From: Hippophae tibetana
Taxonomy: Eukaryota; Streptophyta; Magnoliopsida; Rosales; Elaeagnaceae
DNA length: 64,000 nucleotides
Direction of reading: 5' to 3'
Assembly (NCBI GenBank): GCA_037013495.1
Contig: JAZDXN010000030.1
Coordinates: 1,488,001 to 1,552,000, forward strand
Each line of letters begins with the position of its first letter. Positions within the stretch are counted from its first letter, which is position 1. The notes under the pieces are model-generated. The model made no database searches, was not told where the DNA came from, and was given only the letters and a program-made list of their open reading frames with translations. Positions 1 through 12,699 of the stretch are shown here, piece after piece. The position numbers were made by a program, and so were the translations under genes.

Positions 1-3000
1 GTAAAAGTGAGTTTATTTATTTTATATAACTTTAACATATTTTAATTTTGGCAAAACAAAATAAGACATTTGGTAGAGAAAATTACATTAAACCAATTTA
101 TTTTACTCTGAATCAGTTGGCAAAAAAAAATATTTTCAGTTATATTAACCTATATATAGAAGTAGTTTGTAGGGAGAATAATGGTAATACATCATATTGA
201 ACTTGTAGAAGATAATATAGTTATATTTGGAGATCTTATATAAAATACAAATTTATTGTTTGCATGTTTGCATGCAAAAGAGGAATTTTTGTATCGAGAT
301 AATTTATGAATTTTGGCAATCCGTATTTATGTTTGCAGAATTGTTAGACATATTCCTAATTATAAAAGTAAGAATTCCAATAAATGTTAACAAAATATGT
401 AAAATATTTATTAGCTCATAATATGATACCAAAATTACGTATGTATAAATTATAATCTACTGTTATTTTTATAAGTTTAACAATTACATGCATAATTTTG
501 TTGGATATTGCACGATTATGTCTAGGGTATCAACCCCACAAAGGGTAATCTCCTGTCTCTTAATCTTGGTTTTCCAATTTCTCCTACTTTTAAGATACAT
601 GTGGAATGTATGATATTTCAACCACTAATAGCTTTTTTCAATTGGTAAATAATTATTTCATTCAATCTAATATATATATTTATAGTATCTACTTATATGT
701 GATTTTATTTAATATGATTTATTTCACATAAAGGAAAAACTTTATCTATTATTTATTTATTTATAACATTTTTAATACATTATTATAAAATAGAAAAAGT
801 GAGTTTATTTATTTTATATAACTTTAACATATTTTAATTTTTGCAAAACAAAATAAGACATTTGGTAGAGAAAATTACATTAAAACAATTTAATTTACTC
901 TGAATTAGTCGGCAAAAAAAATGATTTTCAGTTATATTAACCTATATATAGAAGTAGTTTGTAGGTCGAATAATTGTAATACATCATATTGAACTTGTGG
1001 AAGATAATATAGTTATATTTGGAGATCTTATATACAATACAAATTTATTGTTTGAATGTTTGCATGCAAACGAGGAATTTTTGTATCGAGATAATTTATG
1101 AATTTTGGAAATCCGTATTTATGTTTGTAGAATTGTTAGAAATATTCCTAATTATAAAAGTAAGAATTCCAATAAATGTTAACAAAATATGTAAAATATT
1201 TATTAGCTCATAATATGATACCAAAATTACGTATGTATAAATTATAATCTACCGTTATTTGTATAAGTTTAACAATTACGTCCATAATTTTGTTGGATAT
1301 TGCACGATCATGTCTTGGGTATCAACCCCACAAAGGGTAATCTCCTGTCTCTTAATCTTGGTTTTCCAATTTCTCCTACTTTTAAGATACATGTGGAATG
1401 TATGATATTTCAACCACTAATAGCTTTTTTTAATTGGTAAATAATGATTTCATTCAATCTAATATATATATTTATAGTATCTACTTATATGTGATTTTAT
1501 TTAATATGATTTATTTCACATAAAGGAAAAACTTTATCTATTATTTATTTATTTATAACATTTTTAATATATTTATTATAAAATAGTAAAAGTGAGTTTA
1601 TTTATTTTATATTACTTTAACATATTTTAATTTTTGCAAAACAAAATAAGACATTTGGTAGAGAAAATTACATTAAAACAATTTAATTTACTCTGAATTA
1701 GTCGGCAAAAAAAATGATTTTCAGTTATATTAACCTATATATAGAAGTAGTTTGTAGGTCGAATAATGGTAATACATCATATTGAACTTGTGGAAGATAA
1801 TATAGTTATATTTGGAGATATTATATACAATATAAATTTATTGTTTGAATGTTCGCATGCAAACGAGGAATTTTTGTATCTAGATAATTTATGAATTTTG
1901 GCAATCCGTATTTATGTTTGTAGAATTGTTAGACATATTCCTAATTATAAAAGTAAGACTTCAAAGAAATATTAACAAAATATGTAAAATATTTATTAGT
2001 TGATAATATGATACCAAAATTACGTATGTATAAATTATAATCTACTGTTATATGTATAAGTTTAACAATTACGTGCATAATTTTGTTGGATATTGCACGA
2101 TCATGTCTAGGGTATCGACACCACAAAGGGTAATCCCCCTGTCTCTTAATCTTGGTTTTCCAATTTCTCCTACTTTGAAGATACATGTAGAATGTATGAT
2201 ATTTCAACCACTAATAGCTTTTTTCAATTGGTAAATAATGATTTCATTCAATCTAATATATATATTTATAGTATCTACCTATATGTGATTTTATTTAATA
2301 TGATTTATTTAAAATAAAGGAAAAAATTTATGTATTATTTATTTATTTATAACATTTTTAATACATTTAATATAAAATAGTAAAAGTGAGTTTATTTATT
2401 TTATATAACTTTAACATATTTTCATTTTTGCAAAACAAAATAAGACATTTGGTAGAGAAAATTACATTAAACCAATTTATTTTACTCTGAATCAGTTGGC
2501 AAAAAAAAATATTTTCAGTTATATTAACCTATATATAGAAGTAGTTTGTAGGGAGAATAATGGTAATACATCATATTGAACTTGTAGAAGATAATATAGT
2601 TATATTTGGAGATCTTATATACAATACAAATTTATTGTTTGAATGTTTGCATGCAAACGAGTAATTTTTGTATCGAGATAATATATGAATTTTGGCAATC
2701 CGTATTTATGTTTGCAGAATTGTTAGACATATTCCTAATTATAAAAGTAAGAATTCCAATAAATGTTAACAAAATATGTAAAATATTTATTAGCTCATAA
2801 TATGATACCAAAATTACGTATGTATAAATTATAATCTACTGTTATTTGTATAAGTTTAACAATTACATGCATAATTTTGTTGGATATTGCACGATCATGT
2901 CTAGGGTATCGACACCACAAAGGGTAATCCCCCTGTCTCTTAATCTTGGTTTTCCAATTTCTCCTACTTTTAAGATACACGTGGAATGTATGATATTTCA

Positions 3001-6000
3001 ACCACTAATAGCTTTTTTTAATTGGTAAATAATGATTTCATTCAATCTAATATATATATTTATAGTATCTACTTATATGTGATTTTATTTAATATGATTT
3101 ATTTCAAATAAAGGAAAAAATTTATGTATTATTTATTTATTTATAACATTTTTATTACATTTAGTATAAAATAGTAAAAGTGAGTTTATTTATTTTATAT
3201 AACTTTAACATATTTTAATTTTGGCAAAACAAAATAAGACATTTGGTAGAGAAAATTACATTAAACCAATTTATTTTACTCTGAATCAGTTGGCAAAAAA
3301 AAATATTTTCAGTTATATTAACCTATATATAGAAGTAGTTTGTAGGGAGAATAATGGTAATACATCATATTGAACTTGTAGAAGATAATATAGTTATATT
3401 TGGAGATCTTATATAAAATACAAATTTATTGTTTGCATGTTTGCATGCAAAAGAGGAATTTTTGTATCGAGATAATTTATGAATTTTGGCAATCCGTATT
3501 TATGTTTGCAGAATTGTTAGACATATTCCTAATTATAAAAGTAAGAATTCCAATAAATGTTAACAAAATATGTAAAATATTTATTAGCTCATAATATGAT
3601 ACCAAAATTACGTATGTATAAATTATAATCTACTGTTATTTTTATAAGTTTAACAATTACATGCATAATTTTGTTGGATATTGCACGATCATGTCTAGGG
3701 TATCAACACCACAAAGGGTAATCTCTTTTCTCTTAATTTTGGTTTTCCAATTTCTCCTACTTTTAAGATAAATGTGGAATGTATGATATTTCAACCACTA
3801 ATAGCTTTTTTCAATTGGTAAATAATGATTTCATTCAATCTAATATATATATTTATAGTATCTACTTATATGTGATTTTATTTAATAGGATTTATTTCAC
3901 ATAAAGGAAAAACTTTATCTATTATTTATTTATTTATAACATTTTTAATACATTTATTATAAAATAGAAAAAGTGAGTTTATTTATTTTATATAACTTTA
4001 ACATATTTTAATTTTTGCAAAACAAAATAAGACATTTGGTAGAGAAAATTACATTAAAACAATTTATTTTACTCTGAATTAGTCGGCAAAAAAAATGATT
4101 TTCAGTTATATTAACCTATATATAGAAGTAGTTTGTAGGTCGAATAATGGTAATACATCATATTGAACTTGTGGAAGATAATATAGTTATATTTGGAGAT
4201 CTTATATACAATACAAATTTATTGTTTGAATGTTTGCATGCAAACGAGGAATTTTTGTATCGAGATAATTTATGAATTTTGGCAATCCGTATTTATGTTT
4301 GCAGAATTGTTAGACATATTCCTAATTATAAAAGTAAGGCTTCAAAAAAATGTTAACAAAATATGTAAAATATTTATTAGCTCATAATATGATACCAAAA
4401 TTACGTATGTATAAATTATAATCTACTGCTATTTGTATAAGTTTAACAATTACGTACATAATTTTGTTGGATATTGCACGATCATGTCTAGGGTATTGAC
4501 ACCACAAAGCGTAATCCCCCTGTCTCTTAATCTTGGGTTTCCAATTTCTCCTACTTTTAAGATACATGTGGAATGTATGATATTTCAACCACTAATAGTT
4601 TTTTTTAATTGGTAAACAATGATTTCATTCAATCTAATATATATATTTATAGTATCTACTTATATATGATTTTATTTAATATTATTTATTTCAAATAAAG
4701 GAAAAACTTTATGTATTATTTATTTATTTATAACATTTTTAATACATTTATTATAAAATAGAAAAAGTGAGTTTATTTATTTTATATAACTTTAACATAT
4801 TTTAATTTTTGCAAAACAAAATAAGACATTTGGTAGAGAAAATTACATTAAAACAATTTAATTTACTCTGAATTAGTCGGCAAAAAAAATGATTTTCAGT
4901 TATATTATTCTATATATAGAAGTAGTTTGTAGGTCGAATAATGGTAATACATCATATTGAACTTGTGGAAGATAATATAGTTATATTTGGAGATCTTATA
5001 TACAATACAAATTTATTGTTTGAATGTTTGCATGCAAACGAGGAATTTTTGTATCTAGATAATTTATGCATTTTGGCAATCCGTATTTATGTTTGTAGAA
5101 TTGTTAGACATATTCCTAATTATAAAAGTAAGACTTCAAAGAAATATTAACAAAATATGTAAAATATTTATTAGTTGATAATATGATACCAAAATTATGT
5201 ATGTATAAATTATAATCTACTGTTATATGTATAATTTTAACAATTACGTGCATAATTTTGTTGGATATTGCACGATCATGTCTAGGGTATCGACACCACA
5301 AAGGGTAATCCCCCTGTCTCTTAATCTAGGTTTTCCAATTTCTCCTACTTTTAAGATACATGTGGAATGTATTATATTTCAACCACTAATAGCTTTTTTC
5401 AATTGGTAAATAATGATTTCATTCAATCTAATATATATATTTATAGTATCTACTTATATGTGATTTTATTTAATATGATTTATTTAAAATAAAGGAAAAA
5501 ATTTATGTATTATTTATTTATTTATAACATTTTTAATACATTTAGTATAAAATAGTAAAAGTGAGTTTATTTATTTTATATAACTTTAACATATTTTAAT
5601 TTTTGCAAAACAAAATAAGACATTTGGTAGAGAAAATTACATTAAACCAATTTATTTTACTCCGAATCAGTTGGCAAAAAAAAATATTTTCAGTTATATT
5701 AACCTATATATAGAAGTAGTTTGTAGGGAGAATAATGGTAATACATCATATTGAACTTGTAGAAGATAATATAGTTATATTTGGAGATCTAAATATACAA
5801 TACAAATTTATTGTTTGAATGTTTGCATGCAAACGAGGAATTTTTGTATCGAGATAATATATGAATTTTGGCAATCCGTATTTATGTTTGCAGAATTGTT
5901 AGACATATTCCTAATTATAAAAGTAAGAATTCCAATAAATGTTAACAAAATATGTAAAATATTTATTAGCTCATAATATGATACCAAAATTACGTATGTA

Positions 6001-9000
6001 TAAATTATAATCTACTGTTATTTTTATAAGTTTAACAATTACATGCATAATTTTGTTGGATATTGCACGATCATGTCTAGGGTATCAACACCACAAAGGG
6101 TAATCTCCTTTCTCTTAATCTTGGTTTTCCAATTTCTCCTACTTTTAAGATACATGTGGAATGTATGATATTTCAACCACTAATAGCTTTTTTCAATTGG
6201 TAAATAATGATTTCATTCAATCTAATATATATATTTATAGTATCTACTTATATGTGATTTTATTTAATATGATTTATTTCACATAAAGGAAAAACTTTAT
6301 CTATTATTTATTTATTTATAACATTTTTAATACATTTATTATAAAATAGAAAAAGTGAGTTTATTTATTTTATATAACTTTAACATATTTTAATTTTTGC
6401 AAAACAAAATAAGACATTTGGTAGAGAAAATTACATTAAAACAATTTATTTTACTCTGAATTAGTCGGCAAAAAAAATGATTTTCAGTTATATTAACCTA
6501 TATATAGAAGTAGTTTGTAGGTCGAATAATGGTAATACATCATATTGAACTTGTGGAAGATAATATAGTTATATTTGGAGATCTTATATACAATACAAAT
6601 TTATTGTTTGAATGTTTGCATGCAAACGAGGAATTTTTGTATCGAGATAATTTATGAATTTTGGCAATCCGTATTTATGTTTGCAGAATTGTTAGACATA
6701 TTCCTAATTATAAAAGTAAGGCTTCAAAAAAATGTTAACAAAATATGTAAAATATTTATTAGCTCATAATATGATACCAAAATTACGTATGTATAAATTA
6801 TAATCTACTGCTATTTGTATAAGTTTAACAATTACGTACATAATTTTGTTGGATATTGCACGATCATGTCTAGGGTATTGACACCACAAAGCGTAATCCC
6901 CCTGTCTCTTAATCTTGGGTTTCCAATTTCTCCTACTTTTAAGATACATGTGGAATGTATGATATTTCAACCACTAATAGGTTTTTTTAATTGGTAAACA
7001 ATGATTTCATTCAATCTAATATATATATTTATAGTATCTACTTATATATGATTTTATTTAATATTATTTATTTCAAATAAAGGAAAAACTTTATGTATTA
7101 TTTATTTATTTATAACATTTTTAATACATTTATTATAAAATAGAAAAAGTGAGTTTATTTATTTTATATAACTTTAACATATTTTAATTTTTGCAAAACA
7201 AAATAAGACATTTGGTAGAGAAAATTACATTAAAACAATTTAATTTACTCTGAATTAGTCGGCAAAAAAAATGATTTTCAGTTATATTATCCTATATATA
7301 GAAGTAGTTTGTAGGTCGAATAATGGTAATACATCATATTGAACTTGTGGAAGATAATATAGTTATATTTGGAGATCTTATATACAATACAAATTTATTG
7401 TTTGAATGTTTGCATGCAAACGAGGAATTTTTGTATCTAGATAATTTATGCATTTTGGCAATCCGTATTTATGTTTGTAGAATTGTTAGACATATTCCTA
7501 ATTATAAAAGTAAGACTTCAAAGAAATATTAACAAAATATGTAAAATATTTATTAGTTGATAATATGATACCAAAATTACGTATGTATAAATTATAATCT
7601 ACTGTTATATGTATAAGTTTAACAATTACGTGCATAATTTTGTTGGATATTGCACGATCATGTCTAGGGTATCGACACCACAAAGGGTAATCCCCCTGTC
7701 TCTTAATCTTGGTTTTCCAATTTCTCCTACTTTTAAGATACATGTGGAATGTATGATATTTCAACCACTAATAGCTTTTTTCAATTGGTAAATAATGATT
7801 TCATTCAATCTAATATATATATTTATAGTATCTACTTATATGTGATTTTATTTAATATGATTTATTTAAAATAAAGGAAAAAATTTATGTATTATTTATT
7901 TATTTATAACATTTTTAATACATTTAGTATAAAATAGTAAAAGTGAGTTTATTTATTTTATATAACTTTAACATAATTTAATTTTTGCAAAACAAAATAA
8001 GACATTTGGTAGAGAAAATTACATTAAACCAATTTATTTTACTCCGAATCAGTTGGCAAAAAAAAATATTTTCAGTTATATTAACCTATATATAGAAGTA
8101 GTTTGTAGGGAGAATAATGGTAATACATCATATTGAACTTGTAGAAGATAATATAGTTATATTTGGAGATCTAAATATACAATACAAATTTATTGTTTGA
8201 ATGTTTGCATGCAAAAAAGGAATTTTTGTATCGAGATAATATATGAATTTTGGCAATCCGTATTTATGTTTGCAGAATTGTTAGACATATTCCTAATTAT
8301 AAAAGTAAGAATTCCAATAAATGTTAACAAAATATGTAAAATATTTATTAGCTCATAATATGATACCAAAATTACGTATGTATAAATTATAATCTACTGT
8401 TATTTGTATAAGTTTAACAATTACATGCATAATTTTGTTGGATATTCCACGATCATGTCTAGGGTATCGACACCACAAAGGGTAATCCCCCTGTCTCTTA
8501 ATCTTGGTTTTCCAATTTCTCCTACTTTTAAGATACATGTGGAATGTATGATATTTCAACCACTAATAGCTTTTTTTAATTGGTAAATAATGATTTCATT
8601 CAATCTAATATATATATTTATAGTATCTACTTATATGTGATTTTATTTAATATAATTTATTTCAAATAAAGGAAAAAATTTATGTATTATTTATTTATTT
8701 ATAACATTTTTATTACATTTAGTATAAAATAGTAAAAGTGAGTTTATTTATTTTATATAACTTTAACATATTTTAATTTTGGCAAAACAAAATAAGACAT
8801 TTGGTAGAGAAAATTACATTAAACCAATTTATTTTACTCTGAATCAGTTGGCAAAAAAAAAATATTTTCAGTTATATTAACCTATATATAGAAGTAGTTT
8901 GTAGGGAGAATAATGGTAATACATCATATTGAACTTGTAGAAGATAATATAGTTATATTTGGAGATCTTATATAAAATACAAATTTATTGTTTGCATGTT

Positions 9001-9525
9001 TGCATGCAAAAGAGGAATTTTTGTATCGAGATAATTTATGAATTTTGGCAATCCGTATTTATGTTTGCAGAATTGTTAGACATATTCCTAATTATAAAAG
9101 TAAGAATTCCAATAAATGTTAACAAAATATGTAAAATATTTATTAGCTCATAATATGATACCAAAATTACGTATGTATAAATTATAATCTACTGTTATTT
9201 TTATAAGTTTAACAATTACATGCATAATTTTGTTGGATATTGCACGATCATGTCTAGGGTATCAACACCACAAAGGGTAATCTCCTGTCTCTTAATCTTG
9301 GTTTTCCAATTTCTCCTACTTTTAAGATACATGTGGAATGTATGATATTTCAACCACTAATAGCTTTTTTCAATTGGTAAATAATGATTTCATTCAATCT
9401 AATATATATATTTATAGTATCTACTTATATGTGATTTTATTTAATATGATTTATTTCACATAAAGGAAAAACTTTATCTATTATTTATTTATTTATAACA
9501 TTTTTAATACATTTATTATAAAATA
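1..9525 (+). repeat. Four-monomer higher-order repeat (A-B-C-D), with one A missing
   Basis: Diagnostic variants sort copies 1-12 into four types. Type A (starts 1, 3174, 8732) has tataaaatac and the altered palindrome gcatgcaaaagagg. Type B (793, 3967, 6349) has the form tagtcggc and a run of eight or fewer A. Type C (1586, 4761, 7143) has gtatctagata, acttcaaagaaatatt and ttagttgata. Type D (2380, 5555, 7937) has cagttggc and gataatatatgaatt. The order is A B C D, A B C D, B C D, A, followed by a B-like copy at 9526. A full cycle is about 3,174 bp. The copies 3967-6348 and 6349-8731 therefore repeat at 2,382 bp, with D at 5555 and 7937 sharing ggagatctaaatata. Assignment is by eye from these markers. 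Confidence 0.8.
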
Positions 9526-12054
9526 GAAAAAGTGAGTTTATTTATTTTATATAACTTTAACATATTTTAATTTTTGCAAAACAAAATAAGACATTTGGTA
9601 GAGAAAATTACATTAAAACAATTTATTTTACTCTGAATTAGTCGGCAAAAAAAATGATTTTCAGTTATATTAACCTATATATAGAAGTAGTTTGTAGGTC
9701 GAATAATGGTAATACATCATATTGAACTTGTGGAAGATAATATAGTTATATTTGGAGATCTTATATACAATACAAATTTATTGTTTGAATGTTTGCATGC
9801 AAACGAGGAATTTTTGTATCGAGATAATTTATGAATTTTGGAAATCCGTATTTATGTTTGTAGAATTGTTAGACATATTCCTAATTATAAAAGTAAGAAT
9901 TCCAATAAATGTTAACAAAATATGTAAAATATTTATTAGCTCATAATATGATACCAAAATTACGTATGTATAAATTATAATCTACTGTTATTTGTATAAG
10001 TTTAACAATTACGTCCATAATTTTGTTGGATATTGCACGATCATGTCTAGGGTATTGACACCACAAAGCGTAATCCCCCTGTCTCTTAATCTTGGTTTTC
10101 CAATTTCTCCTACTTTTAAGATACATGTGGAATGTATGATATTTCAACCACCAATAGGTTTTTTTAATTGGTAAATAATGATTTCATTCAATCTAATATA
10201 TATATTTATAGTATCTACTTATATGTGATCTTATTTAATATGATTTATTTCACATAAAGGAAAATATTTATGTTTTATTTATTTAGTTATAACATTTTTA
10301 ATACATTTATTATAAAATAGTAAAAGTGAGTTTATTTATTTTATATAACTTTAACATATTTTCATTTTTGCAAAACAAAATAAGACATTTGGTAGAGAAA
10401 ATTACATTAAACCAATTTATTTTACTCTGAATTAGTTGGCAAAAAAAATGATTTTCAGTTATATTAACCTATATATAGAAGCTGTTTGTAGGGAGAATAA
10501 TGTTAACACTTCATACTGAACTTGTAGAAGATAATATAGTTATATTTGTAGATCTTATATACAATACAAATTTATTGTTTGAATGTTTGCATGCGAACGA
10601 GGAATTTTTGTATCGAGTTAATTTATGAATTTTGGCAATCCGTATTTATGTTTGTATAATTGATAGACATATTCCTAATTATAAAACTAAGACTTCAAAG
10701 AAATATTAACAAAATATGTAAAATATTTATTAGTTGATAATATGATACCAAAATTACGTATGTATAAATTATAATCTACTGTTATATGTATAAGTTTAAC
10801 AATTACGTGCATAATTTTGTTGGATATTGCACGATCATGTCTAGGGTATCGACACCACAAAGGGTAATCTCCTGTCTCTTAATCTTGGTTTTCCAATTTC
10901 TCCTACTTTTAAGATACATGTGGAATGTATGATATTTCAACCACTAATAGCTTTTTTCAATTGGTAAATAATGATTTCATTCAATCTAATATATATATTT
11001 AAGTATCTACTTATATATGATTTTATTTAATATGAATTATTTCAAATAAAGGAAACGCTTTATGTATTATTTATTTATTTATAACATTTTTAATACATTT
11101 ATTATAAAATAGTAAAAGTGAGTTTATTTATTTTATATAACTTTAACGTATTTTAATTTTTGCAAAACAAAATAAGACATTTGGTAGAGAAAATTACATT
11201 AAACCAATTTATTTTACTCTGAATTAGTCGGCAAAAAAAATGATTTTCAGTTATATTAATCTATATATAGAAGTAGTTTGTAGGGAGAATAATGGTAATA
11301 CATCATATTGAACTTGTAGAAGATAATATAGTTATATTTGGAGATCTTATATACAATACAAATTTATTGTTTGAATGTTTGCATGCAAACGAGGAATTTT
11401 TGTATCGAGATAATTTATGAATTTTGGCAATCCGTATTTATGCTTGCAGAATTGTTAGACATATTCCTAATTATAAAAGTAAGGCTTCAAAGAAATGTTA
11501 ACAAAATATGTAAAATATTTATTAGCTCATAATATGATACCAAATTTACGTATGTATAAATTATAATCTACTGCTATTTGTATAAGTTTAACAATTACGT
11601 ACATAATTTTGTTGGATATTGCACGATCATGTCTAGGGTATTGACACCACAAAGGGTAATCCCCCTGTCTCTTAATCTTGGGTTTCCAATTTCTTCTACT
11701 TTTAAGATACATGTGGAATGTATGATATTTCAACCACTAATAGCTTTTTTCAATTGGTAAATAATGATTTCATTCAATCTAATATATATATTTATAGTAT
11801 CTACTTATATATGATTTTATTTAATATGATTTATTTCAAATAAAGGAAACGCTTTATGTATTATTTATTTATTTATAACATTTTTAATACATTTATTATA
11901 AAATAGTAAAAGTGAGTTTATTTATTTTATATAACTTTAACATATTTTAATTTTTGCAAAACAAAATAAGACATTTGGTAGAGAAAATTACATTAAACCA
12001 ATTTATTTTACTCTGAATTAGTCGGCAAAAAAAATGATTTTCAGTTATATTAAC

Positions 12055-12064
12055 CTATATATAG
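12055..12064. promoter_or_regulatory. TATA-like 10-bp palindrome CTATATATAG (representative copy)
   Basis: A perfect palindrome present in nearly every monomer on both arms, about 22 bases before the ATG of a short recurrent frame (12086). Its spacing to that ATG would suit a TATA box, but in DNA this rich in A and T such a match has little weight. The bases just after it (agtag or agctg) are the best single marker separating the two arms. No transcription evidence is available from the sequence. Confidence 0.2.
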
Positions 12065-12170
12065 AAGTAGTTTGTAGGGAGAATAATGGTAATACATCAT
12101 ATTGAACTTGTAGAAGATAATATAGTTATATTTGGAGATCTTATATACAATACAAATTTATTGTTTGAAT

Positions 12171-12184
12171 GTTTGCATGCAAAC
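12171..12184. promoter_or_regulatory. 14-bp perfect palindrome GTTTGCATGCAAAC (representative copy)
   Basis: The sequence equals its own reverse complement and lies once per monomer in both arms. Most copies keep all 14 bases. Altered forms include gcatgcaaaaga (type A copies), gtttgtatgcaaac near 16139, gcatgaaaacg near 18524, gcatacaaacg near 19315 and ttttcatgcaaccatt near 46060. Each half contains ATGCAAA, similar to the octamer half-site recognised by POU-type homeodomain proteins in animals. A bound factor is inference only, and the motif could simply be well homogenised. Confidence 0.45.
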
Positions 12185-12403
12185 GAGGAATTTTTGTATC
12201 GAGATAATATATGAATTTTGGCAATCCGTATTTATGTTTGCAGAATTGTTAGACATATTCCTAATTATAAAAGTAAGAATTCCAATAAATGTTAACAAAA
12301 TATGTAAAATATTTATTAGCTCATAATATGATACCAAAATTACGTATGTATAAATTATAATCTACTGTTATTTGTATAAGTTTAACAATTACATGCATAA
12401 TTT

Positions 12404-12540
12404 TGTTGGATATTGCACGATCATGTCTAGGGTATCGACACCACAAAGGGTAATCCCCCTGTCTCTTAATCTTGGTTTTCCAATTTCTCCTACTTTTAAG
12501 ATACATGTGGAATGTATGATATTTCAACCACTAATAGCTT
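12404..12540. other. Less AT-rich conserved core of the monomer (representative copy)
   Basis: This segment holds most of the G and C of the unit, including gatattgcacgatcatg, tctagggtatcgacacc and taatccccctgtctc. By eye it is among the least variable stretches apart from CpG-type changes. It contains a short dyad, ATACAT-GTGGA-ATGTAT, at 12501-12517. It is also the part deleted from the truncated forward monomer at the inversion. It could be a protein-binding or nucleosome-positioning segment. There is no coding or RNA-gene signature I would defend. Confidence 0.5.
12501..12517. repeat. Short dyad ATACAT-5-ATGTAT in the monomer core (representative copy)
   Basis: Six-base arms separated by GTGGA. 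Found in most monomers of both arms. Variants include aagttacatgtgg (four-monomer unit, second member, and the 30160/30954 doublet) and gtgaaatg (dimer block near 13.3 and 14.9 kb). It may be a binding site for a dimeric protein or simply chance symmetry in AT-rich DNA. Confidence 0.35.
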
Positions 12541-12699
12541 TTTTTAATTGGTAAATAATAATTTCATTCGATCTAATATATATATTTATAGTATCTACTT
12601 ATATGTGATTTTATTTAATATGATTTATTTCAAATAAAGGAAAAAATTTATGTATTATTTATTTATTTATAACATTTTTATTACATTTATTATAAAATA

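Larger units (their letters stand above)
9526..12699 (+). repeat. Mixed-type monomers between higher-order blocks
   Basis: Four monomers start at 9526, 10320, 11112 and 11906. The 9526 copy resembles type B upstream. The 10320 copy is unusual for this arm: it has agctgtttgtag, which is typical of the inverted arm, plus gttaacacttcatactg in place of the usual ggtaatacatcatattg. The 10320 and 11112 copies share the downstream marker ggaaacgctttatg, which also appears in copies near 22.9-24.5 kb and 27.7-30.9 kb. The 11906 copy is close to type D and is used as the reference monomer below. No other sequence is present. Confidence 0.75.
11906..12699 (+). repeat. Reference monomer (794 bp) used to describe internal anatomy
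   Basis: Chosen because it has few private changes. Order of parts: a T-rich start; an A8 tract near position 120 of the unit followed by tgattttcag; the palindrome CTATATATAG; an ATG-led short frame; a BglII site at 12136-12141; the GCATGC palindrome at 12171-12184; an EcoRI site at 12277-12282; the less AT-rich core at about 12404-12540; then an AT-rich tail with tatatatat and a short TTTA run. I see no convincing internal sub-repeat that would reduce the unit to a smaller period. Confidence 0.85.

Noticed and set aside
227..421. Recurrent 64-codon open frame (and its copies in nearly every monomer)
   Set aside because: It begins at TTG rather than ATG, recurs only because the monomer recurs, shows no domain, and has no ribosome-binding or promoter context specific to it.
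1941..2207. 88-codon minus-strand frame and its 68-codon relatives
   Set aside because: The longer form arises only where a single stop codon is changed in some monomers. It overlaps an equally open frame on the other strand and resembles no family I know.
12427..12433. Telomere-like motif (tctaggg)
   Set aside because: It occurs once per monomer and is not tandemly repeated, so it is not telomeric DNA.
12421..12445. Possible RNA polymerase III B-box-like string (ggtatcgacacc), suggesting a tRNA-derived repeat
   Set aside because: It misses consensus bases, no A box sits at a suitable distance, and no tRNA-like fold or oligo-T terminator follows.
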